Assembly: GCF_002262875.1 (NCBI RefSeq)
Contig: NZ_NKYE01000002.1
Coordinates: 248,001 to 312,000 of the forward strand
Source: Amycolatopsis antarctica
GTDB taxonomy: Bacteria; Actinomycetota; Actinomycetes; Mycobacteriales; Pseudonocardiaceae
Length of the DNA: 64,000 nt
Reading direction: 5' to 3'
In this document: positions 1-9,483 of the stretch, one piece after another
Numbering within the stretch: position 1 is the stretch's first letter
Layout: each line of letters opens with the position of its first letter
Made by a program: the position numbers and the translations under genes
Notes under the pieces: model-generated
The model's database searches: none
What the model was told of the DNA's origin: nothing
Seen by the model: only the letters and a program-made list of their open reading frames with translations

Positions 1-1
1 C

Positions 2-1624
2 GAGCCGCCTCCCGCGAAGCCGGCGAAGCCCCGGGTGGCACCACCGGCCGAGGTGCCGGAGCGCAAGCCCCGCAAGGCCGAGCAGACCACGCTGGACGTC
101 ACCCCTCGCCGGGTCGAGGGCGACTACGCGCTGCCGTCGCCGGAGCTGCTCTCGCTCGGCGACGCGCCGAAGACGCGCAGCAAGGCCAACGACGCCATGA
201 TCGAGGCGATCACCGGCGTGCTGGAGCAGTTCAACGTCGACGCGCAGGTCACCGGTTTCACCCGGGGCCCGACGGTGACCCGGTACGAGGTGGAGCTCGG
301 CCCTGGCGTGAAGGTCGAGAAGATCACCGCGCTGACCAAGAACATCGCCTACGCCGTGGCCACCGACAACGTCCGGCTGCTGGCACCGATTCCGGGCAAG
401 TCCGCCGTCGGCATCGAGGTGCCGAACTCGGACCGCGAGATGGTGCGCCTCGGCGACGTGCTCCGTTCCGCCAAGGCGGTCAAGGACGAGCACCCGATGG
501 TCATCGGGCTGGGCAAGGACATCGAGGGCCACTTCGTCACGGCGAACCTAACGAAGATGCCGCACCTGCTGGTCGCGGGTTCCACCGGTTCCGGTAAGTC
601 CAGCTTCGTCAACTCGATGCTCGTCTCGCTGCTGGCCAGGGCCACGCCGGAGGAGTGCCGGATGATCCTGATCGACCCGAAGATGGTCGAGCTGACGCCG
701 TACGAGGGCATCCCGCACCTGATCACGCCCATCATCACCCAGCCGAAGAAGGCGGCCGCCGCGCTGGCCTGGCTGGTGGAGGAGATGGAGCAGCGCTACC
801 AGGACATGCAGGCCAACCGGGTCCGGCACATCGACGACTTTAACAAGAAGGTGAAGTCCGGGGAGATCACCGCCCCGCCGGGCAGCGAACGCGAGTACCG
901 GCCCTACCCGTACATCATGGCGATCGTCGACGAGCTGGCCGACCTGATGATGACCGCTCCCCGCGACGTCGAGGACGCGATCGTCCGGATCACCCAGAAG
1001 GCCCGTGCCGCCGGGATCCACCTGGTGCTGGCCACGCAGCGGCCCTCGGTGGACGTCGTCACCGGCCTGATCAAGACGAACGTGCCCTCGCGGCTGGCGT
1101 TCGCCACCTCCTCGCTCACCGACTCGCGGGTCATCCTCGACCAGCCGGGCGCGGAGAAGCTCATCGGTATGGGCGACGCGCTCTACCTGCCGATGGGTGC
1201 GGGAAAGCCGGTCCGCATCCAGGGCGCCTTCGTCGGCGACGACGAGATCTCCGCGATCGTCGAGTTCACCAAGAACCAGGCGCAGCCGGAGTACCAGGAC
1301 GGTGTCACCGCACAGAAGTCCGGCGAGGCCAAGGACATCGACCCGGACATCGGCGACGACATGGACGTCCTGCTGCAGGCGGCCGAGCTGATCGTCACCT
1401 CGCAGTTCGGGTCCACCTCGATGCTGCAGCGCAAGCTGCGGGTCGGCTTCGCGAAGGCGGGCAGGCTGATGGACCTGCTGGAGTCACGCGGGATCGTCGG
1501 CCCTTCGGAGGGGTCGAAGGCCCGCGACGTCCTGATCAAACCCGAGGAACTCGAGGGCGTGCTGTTCATGATCCGTGGTGGCGGATCCGGCGCACCCGAC
1601 CCGTCCGGGGAGGACGAAGCCTGA
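2..1624 (+). CDS. ftsK: DNA translocase FtsK, C-terminal part (5' end outside window)
   Basis: FtsK pumps DNA through the closing septum and helps resolve chromosome dimers. The reading frame is open to the window's left edge, so the N-terminal membrane domain lies upstream; what remains starts in a Pro/Lys-rich linker. The motor domain is complete: Walker [10 protein letters not shown] near base 580, a Walker B-like ILIDPK segment shortly after, DELADLMMT near base 930, and the family signature [13 protein letters not shown] near base 1030. The last 70 or so residues form the gamma winged helix that reads KOPS-type sites ([19 protein letters not shown]). A GTG at base 35 is only an internal in-frame codon. 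A neighbouring NAGS-like gene and pgsA match the mycobacterial ftsK neighbourhood. The assignment is secure. Confidence 0.97.
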   Translation, partial: EPPPAKPAKPRVAPPAEVPERKPRKAEQTTLDVTPRRVEGDYALPSPELLSLGDAPKTRSKANDAMIEAITGVLEQFNVDAQVTGFTRGPTVTRYEVELGPGVKVEKITALTKNIAYAVATDNVRLLAPIPGKSAVGIEVPNSDREMVRLGDVLRSAKAVKDEHPMVIGLGKDIEGHFVTANLTKMPHLLVAGSTGSGKSSFVNSMLVSLLARATPEECRMILIDPKMVELTPYEGIPHLITPIITQPKKAAAALAWLVEEMEQRYQDMQANRVRHIDDFNKKVKSGEITAPPGSEREYRPYPYIMAIVDELADLMMTAPRDVEDAIVRITQKARAAGIHLVLATQRPSVDVVTGLIKTNVPSRLAFATSSLTDSRVILDQPGAEKLIGMGDALYLPMGAGKPVRIQGAFVGDDEISAIVEFTKNQAQPEYQDGVTAQKSGEAKDIDPDIGDDMDVLLQAAELIVTSQFGSTSMLQRKLRVGFAKAGRLMDLLESRGIVGPSEGSKARDVLIKPEELEGVLFMIRGGGSGAPDPSGEDEA

Positions 1625-1637
1625 GTCCACTGTGGAC
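1625..1637. repeat. 13-bp palindrome GTCCACTGTGGAC, copy 1
   Basis: A perfect GTCCAC-T-GTGGAC palindrome immediately after the ftsK stop codon, identical to 33016-33028. It might contribute to termination, but its recurrence elsewhere suggests a genomic repeat motif. Confidence 0.6.
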
Positions 1638-1654
1638 GAGCAGCGCGCGAGGAC

Positions 1655-1680
1655 GGGCCGCTCCCTCCAGGAAGCGGCCC
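1655..1680. terminator. Bidirectional hairpin between ftsK and phospholipase gene
   Basis: A perfect 8-bp inverted repeat, GGGCCGCT and AGCGGCCC, is separated by 10 bases between the convergent ends of ftsK and the phospholipase gene. It has no T-run, as is common for actinobacterial terminators. Function is inferred from position and symmetry. Confidence 0.6.
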
Positions 1681-1697
1681 GCCGCGTGGGTGCGGGA

Positions 1698-2138
1698 TCA
1701 GCTCGCGCCGAAGTTGCGCACCGCCTGGTAGTAGGTCCAGGCCGCCCCGTTGCAGACCGTGTTGCCGTTGCACATGGTCTTCATGTCGGCGTGGAAGTTG
1801 TCGTCGATCCGGAGCCGGTTGGCGTCGGTGAACCGGCTCTGCTTCTTGTAGTTGCGGTACCCGAAGTCGTGCCGGTGGCAGGCGCCGGTGAAGTCGAAAC
1901 CCAGTGGCTGGTCGGGGGACCAGGAACACGCGTCCGAGGACCAGTCGAGCTGCCCGGCGTTCGGCTGTTCCGCCCTGATCGAGGAGAACTGCGACAACGA
2001 GGTGCTGAACAGGTACTCGTCGGTGGTGGTCTCGATGCTCTGTGCCTGTGCGGTGCCCGCACCGGCGAAGAGGGTGCCGGTGATCGCGGCCGTGACGGCC
2101 ATCCGGCGAACTGCGCGACGCAGGGTTGTCGCGGTCAT
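1698..2138 (-). CDS. Secreted prokaryotic phospholipase A2
   Basis: A predicted exported phospholipase A2 of about 146 residues, which would release fatty acids from the sn-2 position of phospholipids outside the cell. The start at 2138 is chosen because GAGGAG lies 7 bases upstream; an ATG 21 bases further up lacks this. The N-terminus has arginines, a hydrophobic stretch and an AQA-like cleavage site near residue 33. The catalytic motif CHRHDFGYRNY, with the His-Asp pair of the prokaryotic PLA2 family (PF09056, as in Streptomyces violaceoruber PLA2), is near residue 88. Cysteines in CSW, CHRH, MCNG and VCNG would form the two expected disulfides. It is convergent with ftsK and stands alone. 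Confidence 0.9.
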   Translation of the reverse strand: MTATTLRRAVRRMAVTAAITGTLFAGAGTAQAQSIETTTDEYLFSTSLSQFSSIRAEQPNAGQLDWSSDACSWSPDQPLGFDFTGACHRHDFGYRNYKKQSRFTDANRLRIDDNFHADMKTMCNGNTVCNGAAWTYYQAVRNFGAS

Positions 2139-2292
2139 GGCGGGCTCCTCGCTGATCATGTTGTCACGTCAGCGTCAGCCTTGTGTGTTCTGTGCCACAG
2201 CTCTACCGCTGTTCGGTCGATTGTCGGTGAATTTCCTCCCGCAATCAGGTTTCGTCGGGCCGCTTCCCGGGTATCCGGGCGCGTTCCGAGAC

Positions 2293-2802
2293 TCAGAGCC
2301 GGCGGAGCATCCGCGTGTTGCCCAGCGTGTTCGGCTTCACGAACGGAAGGTCGAGGAACTCCGCGACACCGGTGTCGGCGGAGCGCCGCATCTGTTCGTA
2401 CACCTCGTTCGGCACCGGCGTGCCGTCGATCTCGACGAAGCCGTGCCGGGCGAAGAAGCCGGTCTCGAAGGTCAGCACGAAGATCCGGGGCAGGCCCAGC
2501 TCGACGGCGAGGTCGAGCAGCCCGCGGACGAGTACGTGCCCGATGCCACGCCCGCGCAGGTCCCGGGCCACCGCGACGGTGCGGATCTCGGCGAGGTCCT
2601 CCCACAGCACGTGCAGTGCGCCGCACCCGACGACCCTGTCCTCGAGTTCGACGACCCAGAACTCCTGCACGCTCTCGTACAGCGTCACGAGTTCCTTCTC
2701 CAGCAGCACCTTGCCGGCGTCCGCGTCGACGAGCGCCTTGATCGTGCGCACGTCGGCGATGCGGGCACGGCGAACGATAAGATCGTCGGGAACGTCAGGC
2801 AC
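2293..2802 (-). CDS. GNAT N-acetylglutamate synthase-like acetyltransferase
   Basis: A 169-residue GNAT acetyltransferase resembling the short actinobacterial N-acetylglutamate synthase (M. tuberculosis Rv2747), which would acetylate glutamate as the first step of arginine synthesis. The acetyl-CoA loop is visible as VARDLRGRGIGHVLV near residue 70, and the C-terminal half has the ETGFFARHGF segment typical of these proteins. I chose the GTG at 2802 because the protein then begins VPDVPDDLIVRRARI, directly before the GNAT fold; the frame is open further upstream but that extension is low-complexity. Its position beside ftsK and near pgsA mirrors the mycobacterial order, which supports the assignment over a generic GNAT. 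Confidence 0.8.
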   Translation of the reverse strand: MPDVPDDLIVRRARIADVRTIKALVDADAGKVLLEKELVTLYESVQEFWVVELEDRVVGCGALHVLWEDLAEIRTVAVARDLRGRGIGHVLVRGLLDLAVELGLPRIFVLTFETGFFARHGFVEIDGTPVPNEVYEQMRRSADTGVAEFLDLPFVKPNTLGNTRMLRRL

Positions 2803-2959
2803 GAGGTGACCGTAGCGGTGCCACGGCGCGGTTCCTCGACCGCCTGTGCCGCCCTGTGACCGGGCTCCCCGACACACGCCTGACCAGCGAGGCGGACTCG
2901 CTCGCGGGGGCGTCAGGGCCTGCCCGTGGGCCGGCGGAAGAGAAAGGTGCGCAGAGCGG

Positions 2960-4990
2960 ATGCTGCCCGGTACGAGCGTCGCCACCGGTGCCCCCACCAG
3001 CCGCCCCGCCGCCCGCTCGTTCCGGCCGGAACTGCAGGGGCTGCGCGCGCTCGCCGTCACCCTGGTCGTCATCTACCACGTATGGCTGGACCGCATCTCC
3101 GGCGGCGTCGACGTCTTCTTCCTCATCTCCGGTTTCCTGATCACCGGTCAACTCGCTCGCGCGGCCGGACGCGGCGGCATCACGCTGCGTCCCATGTGGG
3201 GCCGGATGCTCAAACGGCTGCTCCCCGCCGCGCTGACCGTTCTCGCGGCGACGATCGCGGCCGCCCTCGTCCTGCTGCCCGAGCACCGCTGGTTCCAGAC
3301 CATCGGCGAGGTCGTCGCCTCGGTGTTCTATGTGGAGAACTGGCGGCTGGCCGCCGACTCCGTGGACTACTTCGCCCAGCACGACTCGGCCAGCGTTGTG
3401 CAGCACTTCTGGTCACTGTCGATCCAGGGCCAGTTCTATCTGGTGTGGCCGCTGCTGGTGCTGCTGGTGGCCTGGATCGCGCGCCGGGCGGGACGGTCGC
3501 TGCGCCGCACGCTCGCGTTCGCCCTGGGGATCCTGTTCACCGCCTCACTGGCCTACTCGGTGGTGCTCACCGCCGCCGACCAGCCGCTGGCGTACTTCCA
3601 CTCGCTGACGCGGGTGTGGGAGTTCGCCCTCGGCGGGCTGCTCGCACTCGCCGTCGACGCACTGGTGCTGCCACGCGCCGCCCGGATCACGCTCGGCTGG
3701 CTGGGCGTCGCCGGGCTCGTCTCCTGCGGCATGGTGCTTCAGGTCGGCACCGTGTTCCCCGGTTACGCGGCGCTCTGGCCGACGCTCTGCGCGGCCTTCG
3801 TGATCGTCGCCGGCGCCACCGGCTCGCGCTTCGCCGCGGACCGGCCGCTGAGCTCCCGGCCGATGGCCTACCTCGGCAACCTGAGCTACGCCCTGTACCT
3901 GTGGCACTGGCCGGTGCTGCTGTTCTACCTGCTGGCCAGGGGACGGGAGCAGGTCGGGCTGCTGGGCGGCGCCGTCGTCATCGGCGTCTCGCTGGCGCTC
4001 TCCGCGCTGACGTACCACTTCGTCGAGAAGCCGGTCCGCGACTCGCGCATCGGCGTCGAGCGGCCCTGGGGCAGCTACCGGTTCGCCGTGCTCGCCATGA
4101 TCCCGGTGCTCGTCGCGGCCGGGACCTGGCAGTTCGTCGCCACCGAGCGGGCGGGCGCGTTCGCCGCCGCACCGTACGACCGCAACTACCCGGGCGCGAA
4201 CGCGCGCCTGCCCGGTTTCCAGTACCAGGGCGACGAGGACGTCGAGTTCGGCCCGCCACTGGTCACCCTGCCCGACGACTTCGCCCGGATCGACGACTGC
4301 GGACCCGCCGAGCGCGACGAGCGGATGGAGATCTGCACCATCCCCGCCGAACGCCCCGAGCGGCGGGTGGTGATCGTCGGCGACTCGCACATCCAGCAGT
4401 ACACCGCCTCGCTGCGCGCCATCGCGGAGAAACGCGGCTGGGAGATCACCACGATCCTGCGCGGAGCCTGCCCCTTCTCCGTCACCTCCGACGTCAACCC
4501 GGACGATCAGTCCTGCGTCGACTGGAACGCCTCCACGCTGGCCGAGATCATCGACCGCGCCCCGGACGCCGTGCTCACCCTCGCCAGCAGGGACGTTCGC
4601 GCCGGGCTCACCGAGAACACCCCGCGCGGCTTCGTCGACCAGTGGCACAACCTGGACGCGGCCGGCATCCCGGTGCTGGCCGTACGGGACAACCCGCGCT
4701 TCGACTTCTCCCCGCCGGACTGCGTCGCGGCCAACGGCCCGGCCGCCGCCGAGTGCCGGGCGCCACGCGACGAACTGCTGGCCGAGAGCCCGCCGTACGA
4801 GGCCGTCGGCGACGTGCCGCCGAACGTCTCCTTCCTCGATTTCAGCGACTTCTTCTGCGGACGTGAGTGGTGCACCCCGGTGGCGGGCAACGTCTACACC
4901 TTCATGGACGACAACCATCTCAGCGCGACGTTCATGACGACTCTGGCCCCGGTCGTGGAGCGGGACATCACCGACGCCCTCGGATGGTGA
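2960..4990 (+). CDS. Acyltransferase-3 / SGNH fusion, cell-surface O-acetyltransferase
   Basis: A 676-residue OatA-like two-domain protein that probably carries acyl groups across the membrane and attaches them to an extracytoplasmic glycan or lipid. The N-terminal half is an acyltransferase-3 domain with about ten membrane segments, opening with [12 protein letters not shown] and [13 protein letters not shown] and containing the [13 protein letters not shown] block. The C-terminal half is an SGNH hydrolase-like domain with GDSH (block I) and DDNHLS (block V), which carry the catalytic Ser and Asp-x-x-His. The ATG at 2960 follows AAAGGTG by about ten bases; the frame continues upstream without support. 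The acceptor is not predictable from sequence. Confidence 0.85.
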   Translation: MLPGTSVATGAPTSRPAARSFRPELQGLRALAVTLVVIYHVWLDRISGGVDVFFLISGFLITGQLARAAGRGGITLRPMWGRMLKRLLPAALTVLAATIAAALVLLPEHRWFQTIGEVVASVFYVENWRLAADSVDYFAQHDSASVVQHFWSLSIQGQFYLVWPLLVLLVAWIARRAGRSLRRTLAFALGILFTASLAYSVVLTAADQPLAYFHSLTRVWEFALGGLLALAVDALVLPRAARITLGWLGVAGLVSCGMVLQVGTVFPGYAALWPTLCAAFVIVAGATGSRFAADRPLSSRPMAYLGNLSYALYLWHWPVLLFYLLARGREQVGLLGGAVVIGVSLALSALTYHFVEKPVRDSRIGVERPWGSYRFAVLAMIPVLVAAGTWQFVATERAGAFAAAPYDRNYPGANARLPGFQYQGDEDVEFGPPLVTLPDDFARIDDCGPAERDERMEICTIPAERPERRVVIVGDSHIQQYTASLRAIAEKRGWEITTILRGACPFSVTSDVNPDDQSCVDWNASTLAEIIDRAPDAVLTLASRDVRAGLTENTPRGFVDQWHNLDAAGIPVLAVRDNPRFDFSPPDCVAANGPAAAECRAPRDELLAESPPYEAVGDVPPNVSFLDFSDFFCGREWCTPVAGNVYTFMDDNHLSATFMTTLAPVVERDITDALGW

Positions 4991-5024
4991 GCGGCCGCAC
5001 CCCGATACCGGCACGTGCGCCAGC

Positions 5025-5030
5025 TACCCT
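5025..5030 (+). promoter_or_regulatory. -10 box (TACCCT) for leaderless rimO
   Basis: TACCCT fits the actinobacterial TANNNT -10 pattern and ends 7 bases before the rimO GTG. No Shine-Dalgarno lies between, which suggests transcription starts at or next to the start codon. Confidence 0.5.
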
Positions 5031-5037
5031 GAGTCCC

Positions 5038-6519
5038 GTGCCTTCTCCCACCACCGAGTCATCCGGTCGCAAGGTCTCCCTGCTGACGCTGGGCTGTGCC
5101 CGCAACGAGGTCGACTCCGAGGAACTCGCCGGCAGGCTGGCCGCCGACGGCTGGGAACTGACCGACGAGGCCGAGGGTTCCGACGTGGTCGTCGTCAACA
5201 CCTGCGGATTCGTGGAGTCGGCCAAGAAGGACTCCGTCGACACCCTGCTCGCCGCCTCCGATACCGGGGCCAAGGTCGTCGCGGTCGGCTGCATGGCCGA
5301 GCGCTACGGCGACGAACTCGCCCGGAACCTGCCCGAGGCCGACGCGGTACTCGGCTTCGACCACTACGCGGCGCTCGGTGAGCGGCTCGACGACGTGGTG
5401 GCCGGCCGCTCCGTGGCCTCGCACACGCCCACCGACCGGCGCACCCTGCTGCCGATCAGCCCCGTCCAGCGGCCCGCCGCCGCCGAGGACGTCGCCGTGC
5501 CAGGGCACGCGCAGGCGGGCTGGGGACCGCGGGTGCTGCGCACCCGGCTCGACGACGCGCCCGTCGCCGCGCTGAAGATCGCCTCCGGCTGCGACCGCCG
5601 CTGCTCGTTCTGCGCCATTCCGTCCTTCCGCGGGTCGTTCGTGTCCCGCCGGCCGGACGAGATCGTCGCCGAGGCGGCCTGGCTGGCCGGCCAGGGCGTG
5701 CGCGAATTGTTCCTCGTTTCGGAGAACTCCACCTCGTACGGCAAGGACTTCGGCCGCGAGCAGGGTGGCGGACGCGCGCTGGAGGCCTTGCTGCCACGGC
5801 TCGCCGACGTGGAGGGCATCGACCGGGTGCGCGTGTCGTACCTGCAGCCCGCCGAGACCCGGCCGCAGCTCGTGAAGGTCATCGCGACCACGCCCGGCGT
5901 GGCGAGCTATTTCGACATGTCGTTCCAGCACTCCAGCGAGCCGGTGCTGCGCCGGATGCGCCGGTTCGGGTCCACCGAGTCCTTCCTGGCGCTGATCGAG
6001 CAGATCCGGGAGTACACCCCGGACGCGGGTATCCGGAGCAACGTCATCGTCGGGTTCCCCGGCGAGACCGAGCAGGACGTCGACGAGCTGGAGCGGTTCC
6101 TCGTCGCGGCGCGCCTGGACGCGGTCGGCGTGTTCGGTTACTCCGACGAGGACGGCACCGAGGCCGAGGGCTACGACGGCAAGCTGCCCGATGAGGTCGT
6201 CACCGCGCGCGTGGCCAGGATGTCGGCGCTGGTCGAGGAGCTCACCACGCAGCGCGCGGAGGAGCGGATCGGCGAGTTCGTCGAGGTGCTCGTGGAGTCC
6301 GAGGGGGGAGTGGACGCCGACGAGAGCGACCACAGCGAGCCGACGGGCCGCGCCGCGCACCAGGCACCGGAGGTCGACGGCGAGTGCGTGCTCGTCGACG
6401 CGGGCAAGGTGAGCGTGGGCGAGGTCGTCCGCTGCGAGGTGGTGGACAGCGAAGGCGTCGACCTGATCGTGCGTCCCGTGGAGCACCCGGTGGGACCCGG
6501 CGCGGACGCGGACCGGTGA
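5038..6519 (+). CDS. rimO: Ribosomal protein S12 methylthiotransferase RimO
   Basis: RimO is a radical-SAM enzyme that methylthiolates an aspartate of ribosomal protein S12. The 493-residue protein shows all three domains. The N-terminal MTTase domain carries cluster cysteines at about residues 20, 56 and 85 ([27 protein letters not shown]). The radical-SAM core has CDRRCSFC at residues 185-192. A C-terminal TRAM-like RNA-binding domain completes it. [11 protein letters not shown] separates RimO from MiaB. The GTG at 5038 follows a TANNNT box by 7 bases. The stop overlaps the pgsA GTG in a GTGA junction, so rimO, pgsA and cinA are probably co-translated. Confidence 0.95.
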   Translation: MPSPTTESSGRKVSLLTLGCARNEVDSEELAGRLAADGWELTDEAEGSDVVVVNTCGFVESAKKDSVDTLLAASDTGAKVVAVGCMAERYGDELARNLPEADAVLGFDHYAALGERLDDVVAGRSVASHTPTDRRTLLPISPVQRPAAAEDVAVPGHAQAGWGPRVLRTRLDDAPVAALKIASGCDRRCSFCAIPSFRGSFVSRRPDEIVAEAAWLAGQGVRELFLVSENSTSYGKDFGREQGGGRALEALLPRLADVEGIDRVRVSYLQPAETRPQLVKVIATTPGVASYFDMSFQHSSEPVLRRMRRFGSTESFLALIEQIREYTPDAGIRSNVIVGFPGETEQDVDELERFLVAARLDAVGVFGYSDEDGTEAEGYDGKLPDEVVTARVARMSALVEELTTQRAEERIGEFVEVLVESEGGVDADESDHSEPTGRAAHQAPEVDGECVLVDAGKVSVGEVVRCEVVDSEGVDLIVRPVEHPVGPGADADR

Positions 6520-7274
6520 GCACGGCGGCCAGCGGGCCGGCCGAGGCCTCCGACGCGTCCGGCGAGGCCGGTCTCGGCACCGCCACCGGCGACGGGAGCG
6601 GGACCGGCGGCGGCGCAGGGGCTCCGGCAGCCGAGCGGCCCGCCGGGACCGGGCCGCCGGAACGGCTGCCCGCACCCACTCCGGCGGCCGCGCCCGAGGC
6701 GACCCCGGTCCCGACACTCAACGTCGCCAACATCCTGACGCTGTCCCGGCTCGCGCTGGTTCCGCTGTTCGTCGCCGCGCTCTTCGTTGGCGACGGCTCG
6801 GACACCACCTGGCGCTCCATCGCCACGGCCCTGTTCGCCATCGCCTCGCTCACCGACCAGATCGACGGCTGGGTCGCCCGCAAGTACGGCCTGGTCACCG
6901 ACTTCGGCAAGATCGCCGACCCGATCGCCGACAAGGCACTGATCGGCGCGGCGCTGGTCGGCCTGAGCATCCTCGGCGAGCTCGGCTGGTGGGTGACCAC
7001 CGTGATCGCCCTGCGCGAGGTCGGGGTGACCGTGCTGCGGTTCTGGGTGATCCGGCACGGGGTGATCCCGGCCAGCCGGGGCGGGAAGGCCAAGACGATG
7101 GCGCAGATCGCCGCCATCACCCTCTACCTGCTGCCGTTGCCGGACGGCGCCGAGCCGGTGCGCTGGGTGGTGCTGGGCGTCGCGCTGCTGCTCACCGTCA
7201 TCACCGGACTCGACTACGTGCTGCGCGCGGTCAAGCTGCGGGCTGCGGGTCGCCGCGCGGCGGTCGGGCCGTGA
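6516..7274 (+). CDS. pgsA: CDP-diacylglycerol-glycerol-3-phosphate phosphatidyltransferase
   Basis: An integral membrane enzyme that makes phosphatidylglycerol phosphate from CDP-diacylglycerol and glycerol-3-phosphate, the committed step to anionic phospholipids. The CDP-alcohol phosphotransferase signature D-x2-D-G-x2-A-R-x8-G-x3-D-x3-D is complete, beginning [12 protein letters not shown] and ending KIADPIAD. About five or six membrane helices follow [14 protein letters not shown]. The first 65 residues are an Ala/Pro/Gly-rich extension absent from most PgsA proteins; translation may start further in, but the GTG at 6516 overlaps the rimO stop, which favours it. A CDP-alcohol transferase for another head group cannot be fully excluded, though the ftsK-clgR context matches mycobacterial pgsA3. 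Confidence 0.88.
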   Translation: MSTAASGPAEASDASGEAGLGTATGDGSGTGGGAGAPAAERPAGTGPPERLPAPTPAAAPEATPVPTLNVANILTLSRLALVPLFVAALFVGDGSDTTWRSIATALFAIASLTDQIDGWVARKYGLVTDFGKIADPIADKALIGAALVGLSILGELGWWVTTVIALREVGVTVLRFWVIRHGVIPASRGGKAKTMAQIAAITLYLLPLPDGAEPVRWVVLGVALLLTVITGLDYVLRAVKLRAAGRRAAVGP

Positions 7275-7780
7275 CTTCGGTCCCGTCTGCCACGGACCCG
7301 CCGGACCCGGTCGCGGCAGCGGTGGTGGCGGCGCTGTCCGCCCGGCGGGAGACGGTGGCCGCGGCCGAGTCGCTCACCGCGGGCCTTGTCTGCGCGACGC
7401 TCACCTGCGTCCCCGGATCGAGTGCCGTGCTGCGGGGCGGGCTGGTCGTCTACGCGAGCGACCTCAAGACAAGCCTGGCCGGTGTCGACGGTGCGCTGCT
7501 CGCCCGCCTCGGCCCGGTGCACCCGGAGGTCGCCGCGGCCCTCGCCGAGGGTGCCCGCACGCGGTGCGGCGCCGACTGGGGGCTGGGACTGACCGGCGTG
7601 GCGGGTCCGGGCCCGCAGGACGGGGTACCGGCGGGCACGGTGCACGTATCCCTCGCGGGCCCGGGTGGTGACCACCCCGCGCGCACCGGCCGTACGCTGC
7701 GGATCGACGGCGACAGGCAGGCCGTCCGGGCGGCCTCGGTGGCGGCCGCGCTGGCACTGCTGCGGGAACAACTCGGGTAA
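7271..7780 (+). CDS. cinA: CinA C-terminal domain protein, nicotinamide-nucleotide amidase
   Basis: A 169-residue stand-alone CinA-C/PncC domain protein. Enzymes of this family deamidate nicotinamide mononucleotide to nicotinate mononucleotide, recycling pyridine nucleotides. Family landmarks are AAESLTAG near residue 35, [14 protein letters not shown], and the loop [18 protein letters not shown] near residue 120. Length is that of the single-domain form; the N-terminal molybdopterin-binding-like domain of full CinA is absent. The GTG start overlaps the pgsA stop by four bases. It is the last gene of the rimO operon, immediately upstream of clgR. Confidence 0.88.
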   Translation: MTSVPSATDPPDPVAAAVVAALSARRETVAAAESLTAGLVCATLTCVPGSSAVLRGGLVVYASDLKTSLAGVDGALLARLGPVHPEVAAALAEGARTRCGADWGLGLTGVAGPGPQDGVPAGTVHVSLAGPGGDHPARTGRTLRIDGDRQAVRAASVAAALALLREQLG

Positions 7781-7787
7781 CCCGATC

Positions 7788-7805
7788 GTTCGCCCTTGGC
7801 GGAAG
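7788..7805 (+). promoter_or_regulatory. Candidate ClgR operator upstream of clgR
   Basis: GTTCGCCCTTGGCGGAAG contains the CGC-N5-GCG core reported for actinobacterial ClgR sites, with CGCC and GGCG arms. It lies about 70 bases before the clgR start, where autoregulation would be expected. The match is to a short motif remembered from the literature, so confidence is moderate. Confidence 0.5.
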
Positions 7806-7875
7806 CACAGCGTGTACTCGTGCGGCCGGACGGCCGGACTGGGTAACGTGGGAGGCAGACGAAGGGAGGCGCGTG

Positions 7876-8340
7876 ATGACCGTGCTGTTGCGTGAGGCGA
7901 TCGGTGATCGGCTCCGTCATGCCCGCACCAACCAGAGCAGGACTCTGCGCGACATCTCCCGCGCCGCCAGGGTCAGCCTCGGATACCTGTCCGAGGTCGA
8001 ACGCGGCCAGAAGGAGGCCTCCAGCGAGCTGCTGGCCTCGATCTGCGATGCCCTGGAGCTGCCACTCTCGGAGCTCCTGCACCATGTGGCGGCGGACGTG
8101 TCCGCGCTCGACGACGTCGAGGTCGCCCCGGTGACCGAGCAGGCCGCGGGCACCGCGAAGGCTGTCCCGGCAGCCGCCGGGGGTGACCTGGAAGGCGGCA
8201 GGTTGCTGCCCAGCGTGGTCGGCAACGACCTGACCGACCTCCGCCTTTCCACTCCGCACGTGTCCGCTTCGCCCCGGATGTCCACCACGCTGCGCACCAC
8301 GATCACCACGCCGAAGCTGGCCTCGACGATCGCGGCCTGA
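7876..8340 (+). CDS. clgR: ClgR family transcriptional regulator
   Basis: ClgR is an XRE-type activator of clp protease genes and of the psp envelope-stress operon in actinobacteria. The 154-residue protein has its helix-turn-helix at about residues 15-65 ([19 protein letters not shown], then [20 protein letters not shown]), followed by a long Ala/Thr-rich tail ending in Ala-Ala, a C-terminus that Clp proteases often recognise. GGGAGG sits 6 bases before the ATG at 7876, which is preferred over the GTG directly upstream. It precedes pspA, the same arrangement as M. tuberculosis Rv2745c-Rv2744c. A symmetric site 70 bases upstream suggests self-control. Confidence 0.92.
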   Translation: MTVLLREAIGDRLRHARTNQSRTLRDISRAARVSLGYLSEVERGQKEASSELLASICDALELPLSELLHHVAADVSALDDVEVAPVTEQAAGTAKAVPAAAGGDLEGGRLLPSVVGNDLTDLRLSTPHVSASPRMSTTLRTTITTPKLASTIAA

Positions 8341-8368
8341 GATCCGTCGCGACGAGCGGCGTGCCGCG

Positions 8369-8398
8369 GACGACCCCGAGTCACGACTCGGGGTCGTC
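8369..8398. terminator. Long perfect hairpin after clgR
   Basis: A 14-bp perfect inverted repeat with a 2-base AC centre (arms contain CGACCCCGAGTC and GACTCGGGGTCG) begins 28 bases after the clgR stop. It has no T-run. A factor-independent actinobacterial-type terminator is likely; it would isolate clgR from pspA. Confidence 0.7.
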
Positions 8399-8503
8399 GC
8401 CGTCCGTAGGCCCCGCGTCGACGTCGGGTGGGCGCGCCCCGGTCAGGGCGATCCCGGAATTCGGCGGGGTCGCCTGGAACGACGGACGCTGACCTGACAC
8501 GAT

Positions 8504-8530
8504 GGAACCCAACGCCGGGGGCGGGACGTT
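8504..8530 (+). promoter_or_regulatory. Candidate ECF-sigma promoter for pspA
   Basis: GGAACC, 17 bases, then CGTT matches the general -35/-10 form used by stress ECF sigma factors such as mycobacterial SigE or SigH. It is 94 bases before pspA. In mycobacteria this operon is under SigE and ClgR, so the motif makes sense, but short ECF motifs occur by chance in GC-rich DNA. Confidence 0.4.
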
Positions 8531-8624
8531 GCACTGAGCAGGGGAGCGCGACACGCCCCGCACGACACCCGGCGACGACATCCGGCGATACAGCCAGTGG
8601 GACGCAAGAAGGCAGGCGGAGGAG

Positions 8625-9479
8625 ATGGCCAACCCTTTCGTGAAGGCATGGAAGTACCTGATGGCGGCGTTCTCGTCGAAGGTCGACGAGCACGCCGATC
8701 CGAAGGTGCAGATCCAGCAGGCCATCGAGGAGGCGCAGCGCAACCACCAGGCGCTCTCCCAGCAGGCCGCATCGGTGATCGGTAACCAGCGTCAGCTGGA
8801 GATGAAGCTCAACCGCCAGCTCGGCGACGTGGAGAAGCTGCAGGCCTCGACCCGTCAGGCGTTGGTGCTGGCCGACGAGGCCCGCGGCAAGGGCGACGAG
8901 GCCAAGGCGCAGGAGTTCGAGACCGCGGCCGAGGGTTTCGCCGCGCAGCTCGTCACCGCCGAGCAGAACATCGAGGACCTCAAGACGCTGCACGACCAGT
9001 CGCTGCAGGCGGCGGCCCAGGCGAAGCAGGCCGTCGAGCGCAACGCGAGCATGCTGCAGCAGAAGCTGGCCGAGCGCACGAAGCTGCTCTCCCAGCTCGA
9101 GCAGGCCAAGATGCAGGAGAAGGTCTCGGCCTCGCTGAACCAGATGACGGAGCTGGCCTCGCCGGGCAACACGCCGTCGCTGGAGGAGGTCCGCGACAAG
9201 ATCGAGAAGCGCTACACCACCGCCCTCGGGTCGGCGGAGCTGGCGCAGAACTCGGTCCAGGGCCGCATGATGGAGGTACAGCACTCCACCACGCAGCTCG
9301 CCGGGCACAGCAGGCTGGAGCAGATTCGCGCGTCGATGAAGGGCGACTCGGTCGCCCAGGTCACCGATGGCGGCGCGAACAGCGCCGCGGCTTCCGGCTC
9401 CGCTGCGACTCAGTCCAGCGCGAACGTGCAGGCCGAGATCCAGAAGCGTGTCCAGGCCGAGCAGAAGAACCAGGCGTAG
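8625..9479 (+). CDS. pspA: Phage shock protein A (PspA/IM30)
   Basis: PspA is a peripheral membrane protein that oligomerises on damaged membranes and protects their integrity. The 284-residue protein opens with an amphipathic helix ([16 protein letters not shown]) and continues as long coiled coils rich in Glu, Gln, Lys and Ala to about residue 225, the usual PspA/IM30 shape. A low-complexity Ala/Ser/Gln tail of about 50 residues follows, typical of the actinobacterial form (mycobacterial 35-kDa antigen). GGAGGAG lies directly before the ATG. pspM follows after only 4 bases, so the two are surely co-transcribed. Confidence 0.95.
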   Translation: MANPFVKAWKYLMAAFSSKVDEHADPKVQIQQAIEEAQRNHQALSQQAASVIGNQRQLEMKLNRQLGDVEKLQASTRQALVLADEARGKGDEAKAQEFETAAEGFAAQLVTAEQNIEDLKTLHDQSLQAAAQAKQAVERNASMLQQKLAERTKLLSQLEQAKMQEKVSASLNQMTELASPGNTPSLEEVRDKIEKRYTTALGSAELAQNSVQGRMMEVQHSTTQLAGHSRLEQIRASMKGDSVAQVTDGGANSAAASGSAATQSSANVQAEIQKRVQAEQKNQA

Positions 9480-9483
9480 CACC

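Noticed and set aside
3545-5014. A 489-codon minus-strand open frame opposite the acyltransferase-SGNH gene
   Set aside because: The plus-strand protein has clear acyltransferase and SGNH motifs; the antisense translation is Gly/Val/Asp-rich filler. The same applies to 5059-6717 (opposite rimO/pgsA) and 50693-52588 (opposite metF/DUF885).
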